Below, piece by piece: positions 28,293 through 37,406 of a DNA stretch of 64,000 nt. Below the pieces are notes generated by a model that saw nothing but the letters and a program-made list of their open reading frames with translations, searched no databases and was not told the DNA's origin. Source of the DNA: Flavobacterium phragmitis. GTDB taxonomy: Bacteria > Bacteroidota > Bacteroidia > Flavobacteriales > Flavobacteriaceae. Within the stretch, counting starts at the first letter, position 1, and each line of letters begins with the position of its first letter. The stretch is from the NCBI RefSeq assembly GCF_900112575.1, contig NZ_FOMH01000002.1, positions 1-64,000 of the forward strand, written 5' to 3'. A program made the position numbers and the translations under genes.

Positions 28293-30284
28293 CTACTTGT
28301 GCTGCTTTTTTAATATTAAATAGACAAGTGCGGGATCGTTCAGCAGCCTTTCCATTTCTGAGTCAGTTATATCCTGAATATCCTGCTTAATCTGAAGGTA
28401 ATTACGCTGGATCATTGCATTGTCTAGTTTTCGAACAGGAGGTATTTCCTTGTAATTTTCTATCTCTTTTTGGAGCGCTTCATGGTCGTTAATAATTTCA
28501 TTGTGAAAAGTTTTGAGCTGAATCTTACAGTCATGATCATCGGCAACCATACCTACAAATTCACCTGAACTCAGCGATGAGATTTTCGATGGCGGCACTG
28601 CGGATTCCAATTGTTTTGAGCGGCTTATCGACGTGTCTGAACTATTGATCGAAAGACTTTCCCTGTCCTGAAGAATTTTGCCGAAGCGCTCGGACAATTG
28701 CTTGGAAGTGTCTCCTGTAACCTGTCCACTGATAATATTTCCGACAATATTCATAATAACATCCGCCTGTTCCCGGCCATAGTCCTTACGAAGCTGGCTG
28801 TAGTCCTGAATCCCAAGACACGTTGCCACCTTATTGCTTCTTGCTGTAGCAATCAGGCTGTCCATATTATTAAGATATAAGGTTGGGAATTCATCAAAAA
28901 TTAGACTGGATTTCATTTTCCCTTTTTTGTTTACCAGCTTCACCAGCCTGTTTACATACAAAGATAAAACTGCTCCATAAATCTGTATTTTTTGAGGGTT
29001 GTTGCCCATGCAGATTATCTTGGGATTCTCGGGATCGTTGATGTCTAATGTAAAATCATTTCCTGACAAAACATAGTATAACTGCGGAGAAGAAAGTCTT
29101 GCCATGGCTATCTTCGCAGTAGCAATTTGTCCCTCAAGCTGGTCAGTCGCCTCGTTAAGGTATGCATTAATAAAAGGGTTTATCAAGACTTCGATTTCTT
29201 TCTCTGTCCGAAGCAGCGTAAAAAGATCATCGTAGTCCATCTGCATGAGCTCAATTACGTGAGGCAGTGTGCAGAATTCACCATCCTTGTACTTTCTTAG
29301 ATACCAGATTACAGCCGATAAAAAATTGATCGGCGACTCTACAAAAAAGTCTCCCTGCCTTTTGATCCATTCCCTGTTGAGCCCCATCATAATAGTCCGT
29401 GCCGATTCAGAAGCGTCCGTTATATCTTCCATGCTCTGAGGGTCCAGCGGATTACATCGGTGCATGATATTATCGAAATTTATGAAGTAGCATTTAGGCA
29501 ATACTTTATAAGCTTTTTTGTTGTTTTCAAATGTATTGTATACAATTTTTGAAAGGTCATCATATTTGAAATCATACACAAACATGCTGAAGCCTTTTTT
29601 TATATGCTGGGTTATGACGTGGCGGATAACAAAATACGATTTTCCAGATCCCGGCGTACCGAGAACCATTATTGCCCTGAAGGGATTTATAATATTTATC
29701 CAGCTGCTGCGCTGCTTGTTTTTCAAGTAATATTTTGCCGGAAGATTGATGGAAAATTCATTTTCCAGAAGTCGTTCTTCTTGAGGAAAAGTTTCATTTT
29801 CCCTGTTAAAAATATCTTTTTGATTAAGCCTCTTTGCGATGATCCGCGAGAACAGAGTTCCCCCTGACAATATCAGAAGCCACCCGGCTGATGTGAGGAT
29901 GAAGTACAGTAATGTCTTTTCAATATCATCCCAAAATAGATAAAGCGAGCCGATACTTAAAAAATACAACAGCATGCCTGTGGCCATATAAATAAGGGCT
30001 GTCCTGTAATTGAGTTTTTCATCTTTTCTTCCTTTAGCGCCAATAAGCGAAATAGCCAAAAAAAACAATGAAAAAAGCTTTGATTTATGAAAGCTGCTCA
30101 GCAGTCCGGTCCGGAAAATACCATCCAATAATTTATCGGTAAATCCGCTTACAAGCTTCCATTCTCGAAAAGCTTCATAAAAAAAATAATAAAAATGCAA
30201 TCCTAAAATAATGATACTGATCAACCTTGTCATATCCAATATTTTTCTCAACGCCTGTTCATTTTCTCCTGTCTGCATAGCCAT
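28293..30284 (-). CDS. mobC: Type IV coupling protein MobC
   Basis: This 663-residue protein is the conjugative coupling ATPase of Bacteroidota elements. It has several N-terminal membrane helices (about 20-36, 70-85, 97-115, 125-142), Walker A GTPGSGKS at 209-216 preceded by FRAIMVLG, and a TraG/TraD-type second half with IFDEFPTLYL. It pumps the relaxase-bound strand into the secretion channel at the inner membrane. It follows mobB with an 11-base gap. The order mobA-mobB-mobC on the minus strand is standard for this family. Confidence 0.9.
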   Translation of the reverse strand: MAMQTGENEQALRKILDMTRLISIIILGLHFYYFFYEAFREWKLVSGFTDKLLDGIFRTGLLSSFHKSKLFSLFFLAISLIGAKGRKDEKLNYRTALIYMATGMLLYFLSIGSLYLFWDDIEKTLLYFILTSAGWLLILSGGTLFSRIIAKRLNQKDIFNRENETFPQEERLLENEFSINLPAKYYLKNKQRSSWINIINPFRAIMVLGTPGSGKSYFVIRHVITQHIKKGFSMFVYDFKYDDLSKIVYNTFENNKKAYKVLPKCYFINFDNIMHRCNPLDPQSMEDITDASESARTIMMGLNREWIKRQGDFFVESPINFLSAVIWYLRKYKDGEFCTLPHVIELMQMDYDDLFTLLRTEKEIEVLINPFINAYLNEATDQLEGQIATAKIAMARLSSPQLYYVLSGNDFTLDINDPENPKIICMGNNPQKIQIYGAVLSLYVNRLVKLVNKKGKMKSSLIFDEFPTLYLNNMDSLIATARSNKVATCLGIQDYSQLRKDYGREQADVIMNIVGNIISGQVTGDTSKQLSERFGKILQDRESLSINSSDTSISRSKQLESAVPPSKISSLSSGEFVGMVADDHDCKIQLKTFHNEIINDHEALQKEIENYKEIPPVRKLDNAMIQRNYLQIKQDIQDITDSEMERLLNDPALVYLILKKQHK

Positions 30285-30295
30285 TTTCTTTAGAT

Positions 30296-31606
30296 TTATA
30301 TGTTATTAGAACGTCTCCTAGTTCTCTTCTTTTTTGATGCTTTTTTAAGCTGGTTGGGAACATAAAAAGTATCATTCTCAATTCTGGTCAGCACTTCTAC
30401 TATTTTTTCAACAGCAGATTTGAAATCAAGAGCATTCATTTGCTGCCACAGGTCATTAAAAAAAGTTTCTTTATCGGTTTCGGTTTGAAAACCTTCGTTA
30501 GATTTGGATGTTTCTGGCAAAGAAGTAATGATCATTTCTTTTCCATTTTCAAAAGACAAGCTGCATCGTTCTTCTATCTGTTTGGCACTGTAGTGCTTTC
30601 CCAAATCACTTCCGTTTAAAACACATTTTGAAAGGTGGTCCACATAAGTAATCCCATAAAGCTGTCCTTGCTCGCTTTTTCTAAAAACCATTTCTATTCC
30701 TTCCTTTCCTAGCTGCATAGCTAAATAAGAAAGCGAAACGCTTCTGCCTAAAAGTATCAAGTCAACAGCATTAGCAATTCTTTTCTTTTGGTAAACAGTT
30801 TTATTGTTTTCCTGAAACTTATGCTGCAGAAATTTTAACGTCGGTTTATTATAAAACTCACTTGCTTTGAGCGGAACTCCTATCGGTCTTCCATTTTCGT
30901 CCAGCGTTCTGTACACAAGACCGTTCATCTTAAATATTCTTGAATTTTCCTCCCCCCTGTCCGCCTTTACATTGTAAAGCCCCAGGACTGCATTCAGCTC
31001 GGAGAGGCTTTTGTATTTATATGCTGGAAGCACATGATCAAGAACCAACTGTACAGCTCTTTTTGATTCTGTTCTGCCGTATTTAATCTTTGAAAGCACA
31101 ACAGGTTTGATAAGTTCATGTCTGGTATTTTTGTTTTCCTGAGCCTGAATCAAGCCAAACATTTTTTCAATCTCCTTTCGTGCAGCTTCAGACTGGTTTC
31201 TTCCTATATTCTGCATATCAATCCTGCTGCCGTCTTCACGAACTTTTATAGACACCAGATGCAGGTGCGGATGTCCCGAATCATAATGCCTGTAAATGAG
31301 ATACGGCTGGTTTCCAAAACCTATTTTCTGCATATACTGCGATGCTATTTCAAGCATCTTTTCATTTGATAATGCAGATTCAGAGGGATCAAAATTCAGT
31401 GAAATATGCACGCTGTTCCGCTTTACATTAGTGTTAAGTTCATTCTGTTTCAGAAGTCTGTTAAGCTTCATCGCACCAGTTAACTTTGTTGCTTCCAGAG
31501 GATAATTTCCCTCTCCTATACACTCTGCAATTCCCTCTTTAACTTTATTTTCATTGTAGTTAAAAATATTATGCACTGAAGATCCTGTTTTGATTACAGC
31601 AACCAT
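30296..31606 (-). CDS. mobB: Relaxase MobB
   Basis: This 436-residue protein is a MobB-type relaxase (relaxase/mobilization nuclease). The metal-binding three-histidine motif HPHLH is at residues 112-116, with H67 in NSVHISLNF upstream. The early tyrosine candidate is Y18 in NIFNYNEN. It nicks oriT and stays bound to the 5' end during transfer. Its start overlaps the mobA end by 13 bases, giving coupled translation. The C-terminal part is basic (KKASKKKRTRRRS). Confidence 0.9.
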   Translation of the reverse strand: MVAVIKTGSSVHNIFNYNENKVKEGIAECIGEGNYPLEATKLTGAMKLNRLLKQNELNTNVKRNSVHISLNFDPSESALSNEKMLEIASQYMQKIGFGNQPYLIYRHYDSGHPHLHLVSIKVREDGSRIDMQNIGRNQSEAARKEIEKMFGLIQAQENKNTRHELIKPVVLSKIKYGRTESKRAVQLVLDHVLPAYKYKSLSELNAVLGLYNVKADRGEENSRIFKMNGLVYRTLDENGRPIGVPLKASEFYNKPTLKFLQHKFQENNKTVYQKKRIANAVDLILLGRSVSLSYLAMQLGKEGIEMVFRKSEQGQLYGITYVDHLSKCVLNGSDLGKHYSAKQIEERCSLSFENGKEMIITSLPETSKSNEGFQTETDKETFFNDLWQQMNALDFKSAVEKIVEVLTRIENDTFYVPNQLKKASKKKRTRRRSNNI

Positions 31607-31986
31607 TTTTCAGTGATTTTCTGGAAGTGAATTTTAATTTCCTCCACCTTCTCCAAAAGCATTTTCCGCTCGAATTCCGAGTTTAAAATCCATGTTTTAA
31701 ACTCTGGAATCTGCCGCAGGGTATGCAGTTTTTTTACAGACTGATTAAAGTTATTTCCAAGTGAGTTAAGTTCGCTTTTCAGCTTTATAACCTCAGCCAT
31801 AAATTCATCAAGCGACTCGTTTCTATACTTTACAGTGACGGGCTTATCAAACAAATGCATCCGTATATAATCGCTGAGCTTTCTGCAGGTGCTGGCTTTC
31901 CATTTCCGTTCTATTTTCTGATACTCTTCAGGGGTAAAACGGAGTCCCACAATCCGTGTTCTTTTTGAAGTTTCTTTTTCCATCAT
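31594..31986 (-). CDS. mobA: Mobilization protein MobA
   Basis: This 130-residue protein is a MobA/MobC-type relaxosome accessory protein. It has a ribbon-helix-helix-like start (TRIVGLRFTPEEYQKIE) and a conserved LNSLGNNFNQSVKKLH helix. It binds near oriT and helps the relaxase. It overlaps mobB by 13 bases, and the putative oriT lies just upstream at 32062-32118. Confidence 0.85.
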   Translation of the reverse strand: MMEKETSKRTRIVGLRFTPEEYQKIERKWKASTCRKLSDYIRMHLFDKPVTVKYRNESLDEFMAEVIKLKSELNSLGNNFNQSVKKLHTLRQIPEFKTWILNSEFERKMLLEKVEEIKIHFQKITEKWLL

Positions 31987-32061
31987 TTAGCTTTTTCATT
32001 ATTTCTTCACACATTTTTAAACTTGAAGTTTCACTGCCCACGAGTTCCGAGTAAAGGGGCA

Positions 32062-32118
32062 GCAAGATTCGGTTGTTTAACAAACGGACATCTTGCCGAT
32101 TGCAGGAAAGTGGCAATC
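32062..32118. other. Probable origin of transfer (oriT)
   Basis: Two nested inverted repeats lie 75-130 bases upstream of mobA: GCAAGAT (32062-32068) with ATCTTGC (32090-32096), and GATTGC (32098-32103) with GCAATC (32113-32118). Closely spaced inverted repeats immediately upstream of mobilization genes are the usual form of oriT. The nick site is not identified. Confidence 0.5.
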
Positions 32119-32290
32119 TTTCCAGATTTTTAAGATATCCATCCCCTTAGCTTACTCAATTTTAATTTATCCAGCTAAATTAATTAAGCGCTTTGGATTA
32201 AGCCTGTCATGGTTATATTATGTCCATGAGAATCAGCAATATGCTCATTACCTTTACCACAGTTGAATATTAATTTAAAATGCTGCAATT

Positions 32291-32578
32291 ATGATTACAA
32301 AAAGTGATGTTGCCAAGGTATTTGATACGGTTTTAAGTATCCCCGGCATGAGTGAGACGGTGAAGATTGATTTGAAAATTTCACGAAAAAATGTACTGTT
32401 GCTTAGTTATTTTATCGAACAGGGACTGCTGTTGGAAAAAGACGATTCAAATCTTATGGGAATTGTTTCAGAAGAAAGTTTAACCGATTTGAAAAACATC
32501 TCGGAGGAATGTCTTCAGAAAGCCAGTCTGGTGGAGCTGAATCATAAACTTCAGACTTTAAGCCTGGCTTTTAAGTAA
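32291..32578 (+). CDS. Small conserved hypothetical protein
   Basis: This 95-residue soluble helical protein is not recognised. The sequence has a helix-turn-helix feel (ISRKNVLLLSYFIEQGLL) but no clear DNA-binding signature. It is divergent from the mob operon and followed by a strong terminator, so it is monocistronic. Its place next to oriT suggests a role in mobilization control, which is inference. Confidence 0.6.
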   Translation: MITKSDVAKVFDTVLSIPGMSETVKIDLKISRKNVLLLSYFIEQGLLLEKDDSNLMGIVSEESLTDLKNISEECLQKASLVELNHKLQTLSLAFK

Positions 32579-32602
32579 TAATCCGTCGTTTTAAAATGCA
32601 TT

Positions 32603-32645
32603 AAAGTGTCCATAAAGTATTAATATTTCTATGGACACTTTTTTA
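32603..32645 (+). terminator. Intrinsic terminator
   Basis: AAAGTGTCCATA (32603-32614) pairs perfectly with TATGGACACTTT (32630-32641), followed by a T tract to 32645. It closes the gene ending at 32578. Confidence 0.8.
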
Positions 32646-32793
32646 TTACATTCCGAAATAAAACTAGCTTGATTTTCAGAACTTTTGGCTTGATTTTAAT
32701 AACAGTTTTATAAAATCATGCTTCTAAATTTGTATATCATTTTTTCTTTTCCATCTTGTCAAAACCGAAAAAGAAAATGCAAATTTTCAAGTT

Positions 32794-34326
32794 ATGAAAT
32801 TACAAGTCAGTTTAAAGAATACTTTCGTAGAAACAACATCGCTGCTTTTTGTATTATTATTTACGTATGCAGCGATTACCAAGCTTCTCGATTTCGAAAA
32901 TTTTCAGGTTCAGCTTGGCCAGTCCCCGTTATTAAGTTCCTATGCCATTTGGATATCTTATATGGTTATCGCTATTGAATTATTAATTTCATTAATGCTG
33001 ATGATTCCTAAATTCAGAACCGCTGGATTATATGCTTCGTTAAGCCTGATGTCAATGTTCTCATCTTATATCTTTATAATGCTCCACTTCAGTTCTTTTG
33101 TGCCCTGCTCCTGCGGGGGAATATTAGAAAAAATGAGCTGGAATGTACACCTCATTTTCAATCTGTTTTTTGTTGGACTTGCCCTGGCCTCTTTACTAAT
33201 GCTTCCATCTTCCAAAACAACAAACGGCAATCAGACCAACAGAAAAAAGCGATGGTTTTACATTTCATCAAATATAATATTCAGCATAATAATAGTTATT
33301 GTTTTATTTCTGTCGTCAGAAAAAATCATGCATTACAAAAATCCATTTATAAGACGATTTCCTAAACATCCCATAGTACAGGACACTATCATCGATCTTA
33401 AATATAATTCCTATTACTTTGCAGGATCAGACAGGGAGAAAATATATCTGGGCAATTACAGCAATCCTCTTCATATCACTGCTATCGGGAAAAAAACTAA
33501 AGAAAGAGAATCTATAAAGATAATATTTGATTCAAAGAAAATTCTTTTTTCTTCGGTAAAAATCAGAATCAGGGACTCGTCTTTTTATTTAATGGACGGT
33601 ACCGTACCGGCAGTTTTTACAGGTTCCAAATCTGACTGGAAAGCAAATAGACAATTAACAGGCATGCCCTACTTTACGCTGGCAGAACCAATAAATCCAA
33701 CAAAAATTATTCTTAGATCAAGCAACGGCAGAAATGCTGAACATTCGATAGGAATTTTTGACGAAACGAGAAGCTCTAAAATAAAATACAACAGCCGCCT
33801 ATTGCAAAAGCAGATTGACGGCATTTTTGACACCGACGGCACGCTGCTGTTCGATGAAAAAGCAAACAGAACTGTTTACACCTACTATTATCGCAATCAA
33901 TACATTGTAATTGACAGCAATGGAAATCTGGAATATTCAGCAAACACAATTGACACAACTACAAAGGCGAAAATAAAGGTAGCCCATCTCAAAAACAATA
34001 CACAAAGAAAGCTATCTGCACCGGCGCTTACAGTGAATGCCTACACGGCTGTGTGCGAAAATCTATTGTTTGTCAACTCAAAAGTTTCCGGGCGTTTTGA
34101 AAGCGACAAGCTATGGGAACAGTCCTTTATAATTGATGTCTACGACCTGAACACCAAATCCTATCTTATGAGCTTTTCAATATATAAAATCGATAATAAA
34201 AAAATGAGTTCGTTCTTTGTAACGTCAGATTACCTATATGCAATCATGGGCACCAATCTGGGAATTTACAGACTCCGCGATCTTTTAAAGAACGAAATTA
34301 ACTCTGTCAAATCAAAAGAAAAATGA
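32794..34326 (+). CDS. MauE/DoxX-like redox membrane protein with propeller-like domain
   Basis: This 510-residue protein has an N-terminal four- to five-helix membrane domain of the MauE/DoxX redox-associated type, with the signature PCSCGG at about residues 108-113 following FSSFV. A further membrane helix lies near residues 158-175. The C-terminal ~330 residues are beta-rich with repeated strand pairs and look like a propeller-type extracytoplasmic domain. MauE-type proteins act in disulphide or quinone-cofactor formation in exported proteins. The gene lies 90 bases upstream of a small cysteine-containing exported peptide (34416), a likely substrate. No thioredoxin is nearby. Confidence 0.7.
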   Translation: MKLQVSLKNTFVETTSLLFVLLFTYAAITKLLDFENFQVQLGQSPLLSSYAIWISYMVIAIELLISLMLMIPKFRTAGLYASLSLMSMFSSYIFIMLHFSSFVPCSCGGILEKMSWNVHLIFNLFFVGLALASLLMLPSSKTTNGNQTNRKKRWFYISSNIIFSIIIVIVLFLSSEKIMHYKNPFIRRFPKHPIVQDTIIDLKYNSYYFAGSDREKIYLGNYSNPLHITAIGKKTKERESIKIIFDSKKILFSSVKIRIRDSSFYLMDGTVPAVFTGSKSDWKANRQLTGMPYFTLAEPINPTKIILRSSNGRNAEHSIGIFDETRSSKIKYNSRLLQKQIDGIFDTDGTLLFDEKANRTVYTYYYRNQYIVIDSNGNLEYSANTIDTTTKAKIKVAHLKNNTQRKLSAPALTVNAYTAVCENLLFVNSKVSGRFESDKLWEQSFIIDVYDLNTKSYLMSFSIYKIDNKKMSSFFVTSDYLYAIMGTNLGIYRLRDLLKNEINSVKSKEK

Positions 34327-34415
34327 CATCAAAAATATATCGGCCGGTATCAGGAATGGAGACTGAAAACCTGTAGAAAAAAGTAGGTCCAATAATTAAT
34401 TAAATATTTTCAGTT

Positions 34416-34682
34416 ATGAAAACTAATTTTAAAAAAATGATTCCTATGGCAGTAGCTGTACTGGGAATCTCAGGAGCGTTTGTGACGACCTCTATGCAGA
34501 AAGCATCAAGCACCCTTACACCAAGATTAGGTTATGTACTTGATGAAAATGACGACTGTAATATTGCAGTCCAGTGTGATACAAATCCAAATGAAATTTG
34601 CCAGCACACTGACGGTCAACGAGCTTTTGGTAAAGATGACCAAGGTAATTGTAATGTTACATTGTTCAAACCATCTAATTAA
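34416..34682 (+). CDS. DUF6520 family exported peptide
   Basis: This 88-residue protein has an N-terminal signal-like segment (KKMIPMAVAVLGISGAFVT) and a mature part with four cysteines in DDCNIAVQC, EICQH and GNCNV. It matches the DUF6520 group of small flavobacterial proteins. The function of the group is unknown. Its neighbours (MauE-like protein upstream, S9 peptidase and SusCD convergent downstream) suggest it is exported and oxidised. A strong bidirectional terminator follows. Confidence 0.7.
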   Translation: MKTNFKKMIPMAVAVLGISGAFVTTSMQKASSTLTPRLGYVLDENDDCNIAVQCDTNPNEICQHTDGQRAFGKDDQGNCNVTLFKPSN

Positions 34683-34703
34683 TGTTTAATTTATTAAAAA
34701 GAG

Positions 34704-34737
34704 CAATGCAGTTCTTCTCGGAACTGCATTGTTTTTT
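34704..34737. terminator. Bidirectional terminator
   Basis: CAATGCAGTTC (34704-34714) pairs perfectly with GAACTGCATTG (34721-34731), followed by six Ts. It separates the DUF6520 gene from the convergent S9 peptidase gene. Confidence 0.85.
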
Positions 34738-34739
34738 GA

Positions 34740-37397
34740 TTATTCAGTTCCTTTTTTTATCCAGTCCGCCGAAAAATCATCTTTTAAATAATAATTAAAC
34801 CACTGCATTATCCTTCTGCTTAAATCCATCTGGTTTTGCTTATTAAAAAGGACATGGTCTTCTTCAGGGTACTGCAGCATTATCGTTTTCTTGCCCAATC
34901 TTCTCAGGGCTAGATAATATTCCATACTCTGTCTCATATCAACCTGCCGGTCCTCTTTTCCTGCCCATAAAAGCAGCGGCGTTTTCACTTTATCCGCATT
35001 ATACACAGCTGAATTAAGCTGATAAAGCTTCGGAGCTTCCACGAGTGTTTTTCCCAACATCCAAATGTCTTTTTCAAATCTCCACATATCGGGCTTTCCT
35101 GACGATCGGCTGACCGATAGAGACATGGTGCCTAAATCAGAAATTCCGTTGCCGGAAACCGCCGCGGCAAAAAGATCGGTTTGGGTAATCAGGTATGAAG
35201 ATTCGTAGCCTCCGAATGAATGGCCGATCAGCCCAATCCTTTTAGGATCGATAACATTCATCTCAATGACTTTTCCAATTGCTGCCTTAATACAATCTGT
35301 TATGGCTGCGCCAGGTTTTCCATGCTCCGCAATAACATCCGGAAGAAATACGAAATAACCTTCCAAAGATGCAGCCGTATGGTTAAAGCCAGTGCTGTTT
35401 AACAGTGACGGATTAACGTATTTATGTATCCTGCCGTGCAGCTCTTCATATACGTGGACAATCATAGGATATTTTTTATCTGCATTGTAATGAGCAGGGA
35501 AAATCAGCACGCCTCTAAGTTCTCTGCCATTTGTGTTTTTATAATATATCATTTGGGAATGCCCCCAAAGGAAACCTGATTGTTGGGGATTGCTCTGAAA
35601 AATAAGACTTTCACTGCCTTCTTTTGAACGTAAAACAATCCGTGGCGCAACATTATAATCCTGTTCCGTAAAGATCAACTTTTGATTTTCTGGATTATAA
35701 TAAAGCTGATCGTTAAATCTATTTTTATAAATTACCTTTTCTTCTCCCGATCTGGGATTCCATTTAAACCAGCCGGTCATTCCGTCATAACCTTCTGCCC
35801 TTAGCAGCAGCTCTTTTTCAATATCATAGTTATAGGTAACAGGAACGTTATCAGCATAACGCAGCAAAGGAAAATTTAATAATTCAGGAATGCTAAATTT
35901 GATTTTTTTCTCCCTGCCATTTGTAAGTCTTCTATAGGAAGATCCGTCACATCTCACTGCCCAAATGTCAAACTCATCATAAATTAAAATTTCTTTATCC
36001 TGAAGACTCCATCCGGCTATGCGATAGACGCTTTCAGGCACTAATTGCTCTACTTTGCCACTGAAGCTTGAATTGATATTCTTAGTAATATCGGTATGAG
36101 TATCTGCTTTGATATTATAGATCCACCAGTTCTTGCCTTTGAAATAGGCGACGTATTTTCCCGATGGAGAAACCACTGTTGTTCCCAGTTCGGCCGACTG
36201 TTTTTCTACGCATATTTTTTTCTCTCCTGAATGAGTATCGATTAAAAACAAATCAATGGGGCTGTCCATTTCCCACTGCGGTTCATATGCCTTCGGATCG
36301 TACAGCAGTGCATACTTCTGGTCTCCGTTTAAAATAAGTTTTGGAAGTTCAGAGGTTGATAAAGGAAAGGCTTTATTGGAAAAAGGATTCCATACCGCTG
36401 TTTTTGCCGAAGCCTTAAACTCTCCCATTACTTTTTTCTCAAGATAGACCAGTTTATCATTGCCATTCCATATTTCAACATCTGAACTCGAAGGTGTGTT
36501 TTCACTATCGACTGATTTATAATTGAAAAAGACCCTGCTGCCATCATCTGCAATTGAAAGATTTCTCACCTGTTCATCAGTAATAAAAGCTTCCTGATCA
36601 AAATCAAGCCTGTCAGAGGTAATGGTATAGAGTTTATTCAGATCCGCAAGACCATAATGCAGCGAGCACTTTAATTCTCCTTTAGGCCTGCTCTTAAAAG
36701 CGAAAGCCTTACTATTTTTACTCCATGCAAAATTAGTGAATGAGGATGTGCTTTCATATACGTTCTTCTTTTTATAATTCCTCTTTAAATCCATCAGCAT
36801 TAAAATCTTTCTATCACCGTCAGCTTCAGTATAAATCATTTTACTTTCATCAGGACTTACTGAAAAGCTTATTACATTCGAAATACTGTCTACTAGTCTG
36901 CCTTCAAGATTTCGAATCAGTAAGGTCTGTTTTTTTTCTGTTTCAGATTTCAGCACTAATATTAGATCTGATGACTTCAGATACCCAAACTGTTTTACTG
37001 ATCGTATGATTTCACTTTTACCTTTGGCCAGATCAAGCAGATGCAGGTTTCCGTCCGTTAAGCAGATAAAACCTCCTGTAGTAAATGCAGATTTTTTTGC
37101 TCCTGTAAAACTATAGATTTTATTATCTCCAATGCCTCTGACAAAAAGTGTATCAGAAGCGTTTTCATAAATCATTTTATAACTTATCCAGCGTTCGTCA
37201 GGTGAAATCTTTTCAAGAAGCAGACGCCCCCATTTATCATAATCTTTAGGAAGCAGGTTCTCTTTCTGCCCTTCCTGTCCCCATAAGGGACAGGCTACTA
37301 ATGGCAAAATAAATAAAAAAAATAAAAATCCAGCAACTGTCAGAGTCTGCTGTAAAAAAGTGCAAAAAAAGTTTTTATAATTATAATAGGCTATCAT
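34740..37397 (-). CDS. S9 family prolyl-oligopeptidase-type serine peptidase
   Basis: This 885-residue exported protein has an N-terminal hydrophobic segment (about 12-38), a beta-propeller-like middle and a C-terminal alpha/beta-hydrolase peptidase domain. The catalytic Ser is S727 in GHSFGGYES, with Asp D816 in GKEDRQVD and His H848 in EEDHVLF. S9 enzymes cleave short peptides, so it would process a peptide in the periplasm or at the surface. It is the last gene of the susC-susD-S9 operon, with a 9-base gap from susD. Confidence 0.85.
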   Translation of the reverse strand: MIAYYNYKNFFCTFLQQTLTVAGFLFFLFILPLVACPLWGQEGQKENLLPKDYDKWGRLLLEKISPDERWISYKMIYENASDTLFVRGIGDNKIYSFTGAKKSAFTTGGFICLTDGNLHLLDLAKGKSEIIRSVKQFGYLKSSDLILVLKSETEKKQTLLIRNLEGRLVDSISNVISFSVSPDESKMIYTEADGDRKILMLMDLKRNYKKKNVYESTSSFTNFAWSKNSKAFAFKSRPKGELKCSLHYGLADLNKLYTITSDRLDFDQEAFITDEQVRNLSIADDGSRVFFNYKSVDSENTPSSSDVEIWNGNDKLVYLEKKVMGEFKASAKTAVWNPFSNKAFPLSTSELPKLILNGDQKYALLYDPKAYEPQWEMDSPIDLFLIDTHSGEKKICVEKQSAELGTTVVSPSGKYVAYFKGKNWWIYNIKADTHTDITKNINSSFSGKVEQLVPESVYRIAGWSLQDKEILIYDEFDIWAVRCDGSSYRRLTNGREKKIKFSIPELLNFPLLRYADNVPVTYNYDIEKELLLRAEGYDGMTGWFKWNPRSGEEKVIYKNRFNDQLYYNPENQKLIFTEQDYNVAPRIVLRSKEGSESLIFQSNPQQSGFLWGHSQMIYYKNTNGRELRGVLIFPAHYNADKKYPMIVHVYEELHGRIHKYVNPSLLNSTGFNHTAASLEGYFVFLPDVIAEHGKPGAAITDCIKAAIGKVIEMNVIDPKRIGLIGHSFGGYESSYLITQTDLFAAAVSGNGISDLGTMSLSVSRSSGKPDMWRFEKDIWMLGKTLVEAPKLYQLNSAVYNADKVKTPLLLWAGKEDRQVDMRQSMEYYLALRRLGKKTIMLQYPEEDHVLFNKQNQMDLSRRIMQWFNYYLKDDFSADWIKKGTE

Positions 37398-37406
37398 AAA
37401 TTTGGT

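Noticed and set aside
31928..32116. Minus-strand open frame of 62 codons upstream of mobA
   Set aside because: It runs through the oriT-like repeats and overlaps the mobA start; no similarity or conserved motif.
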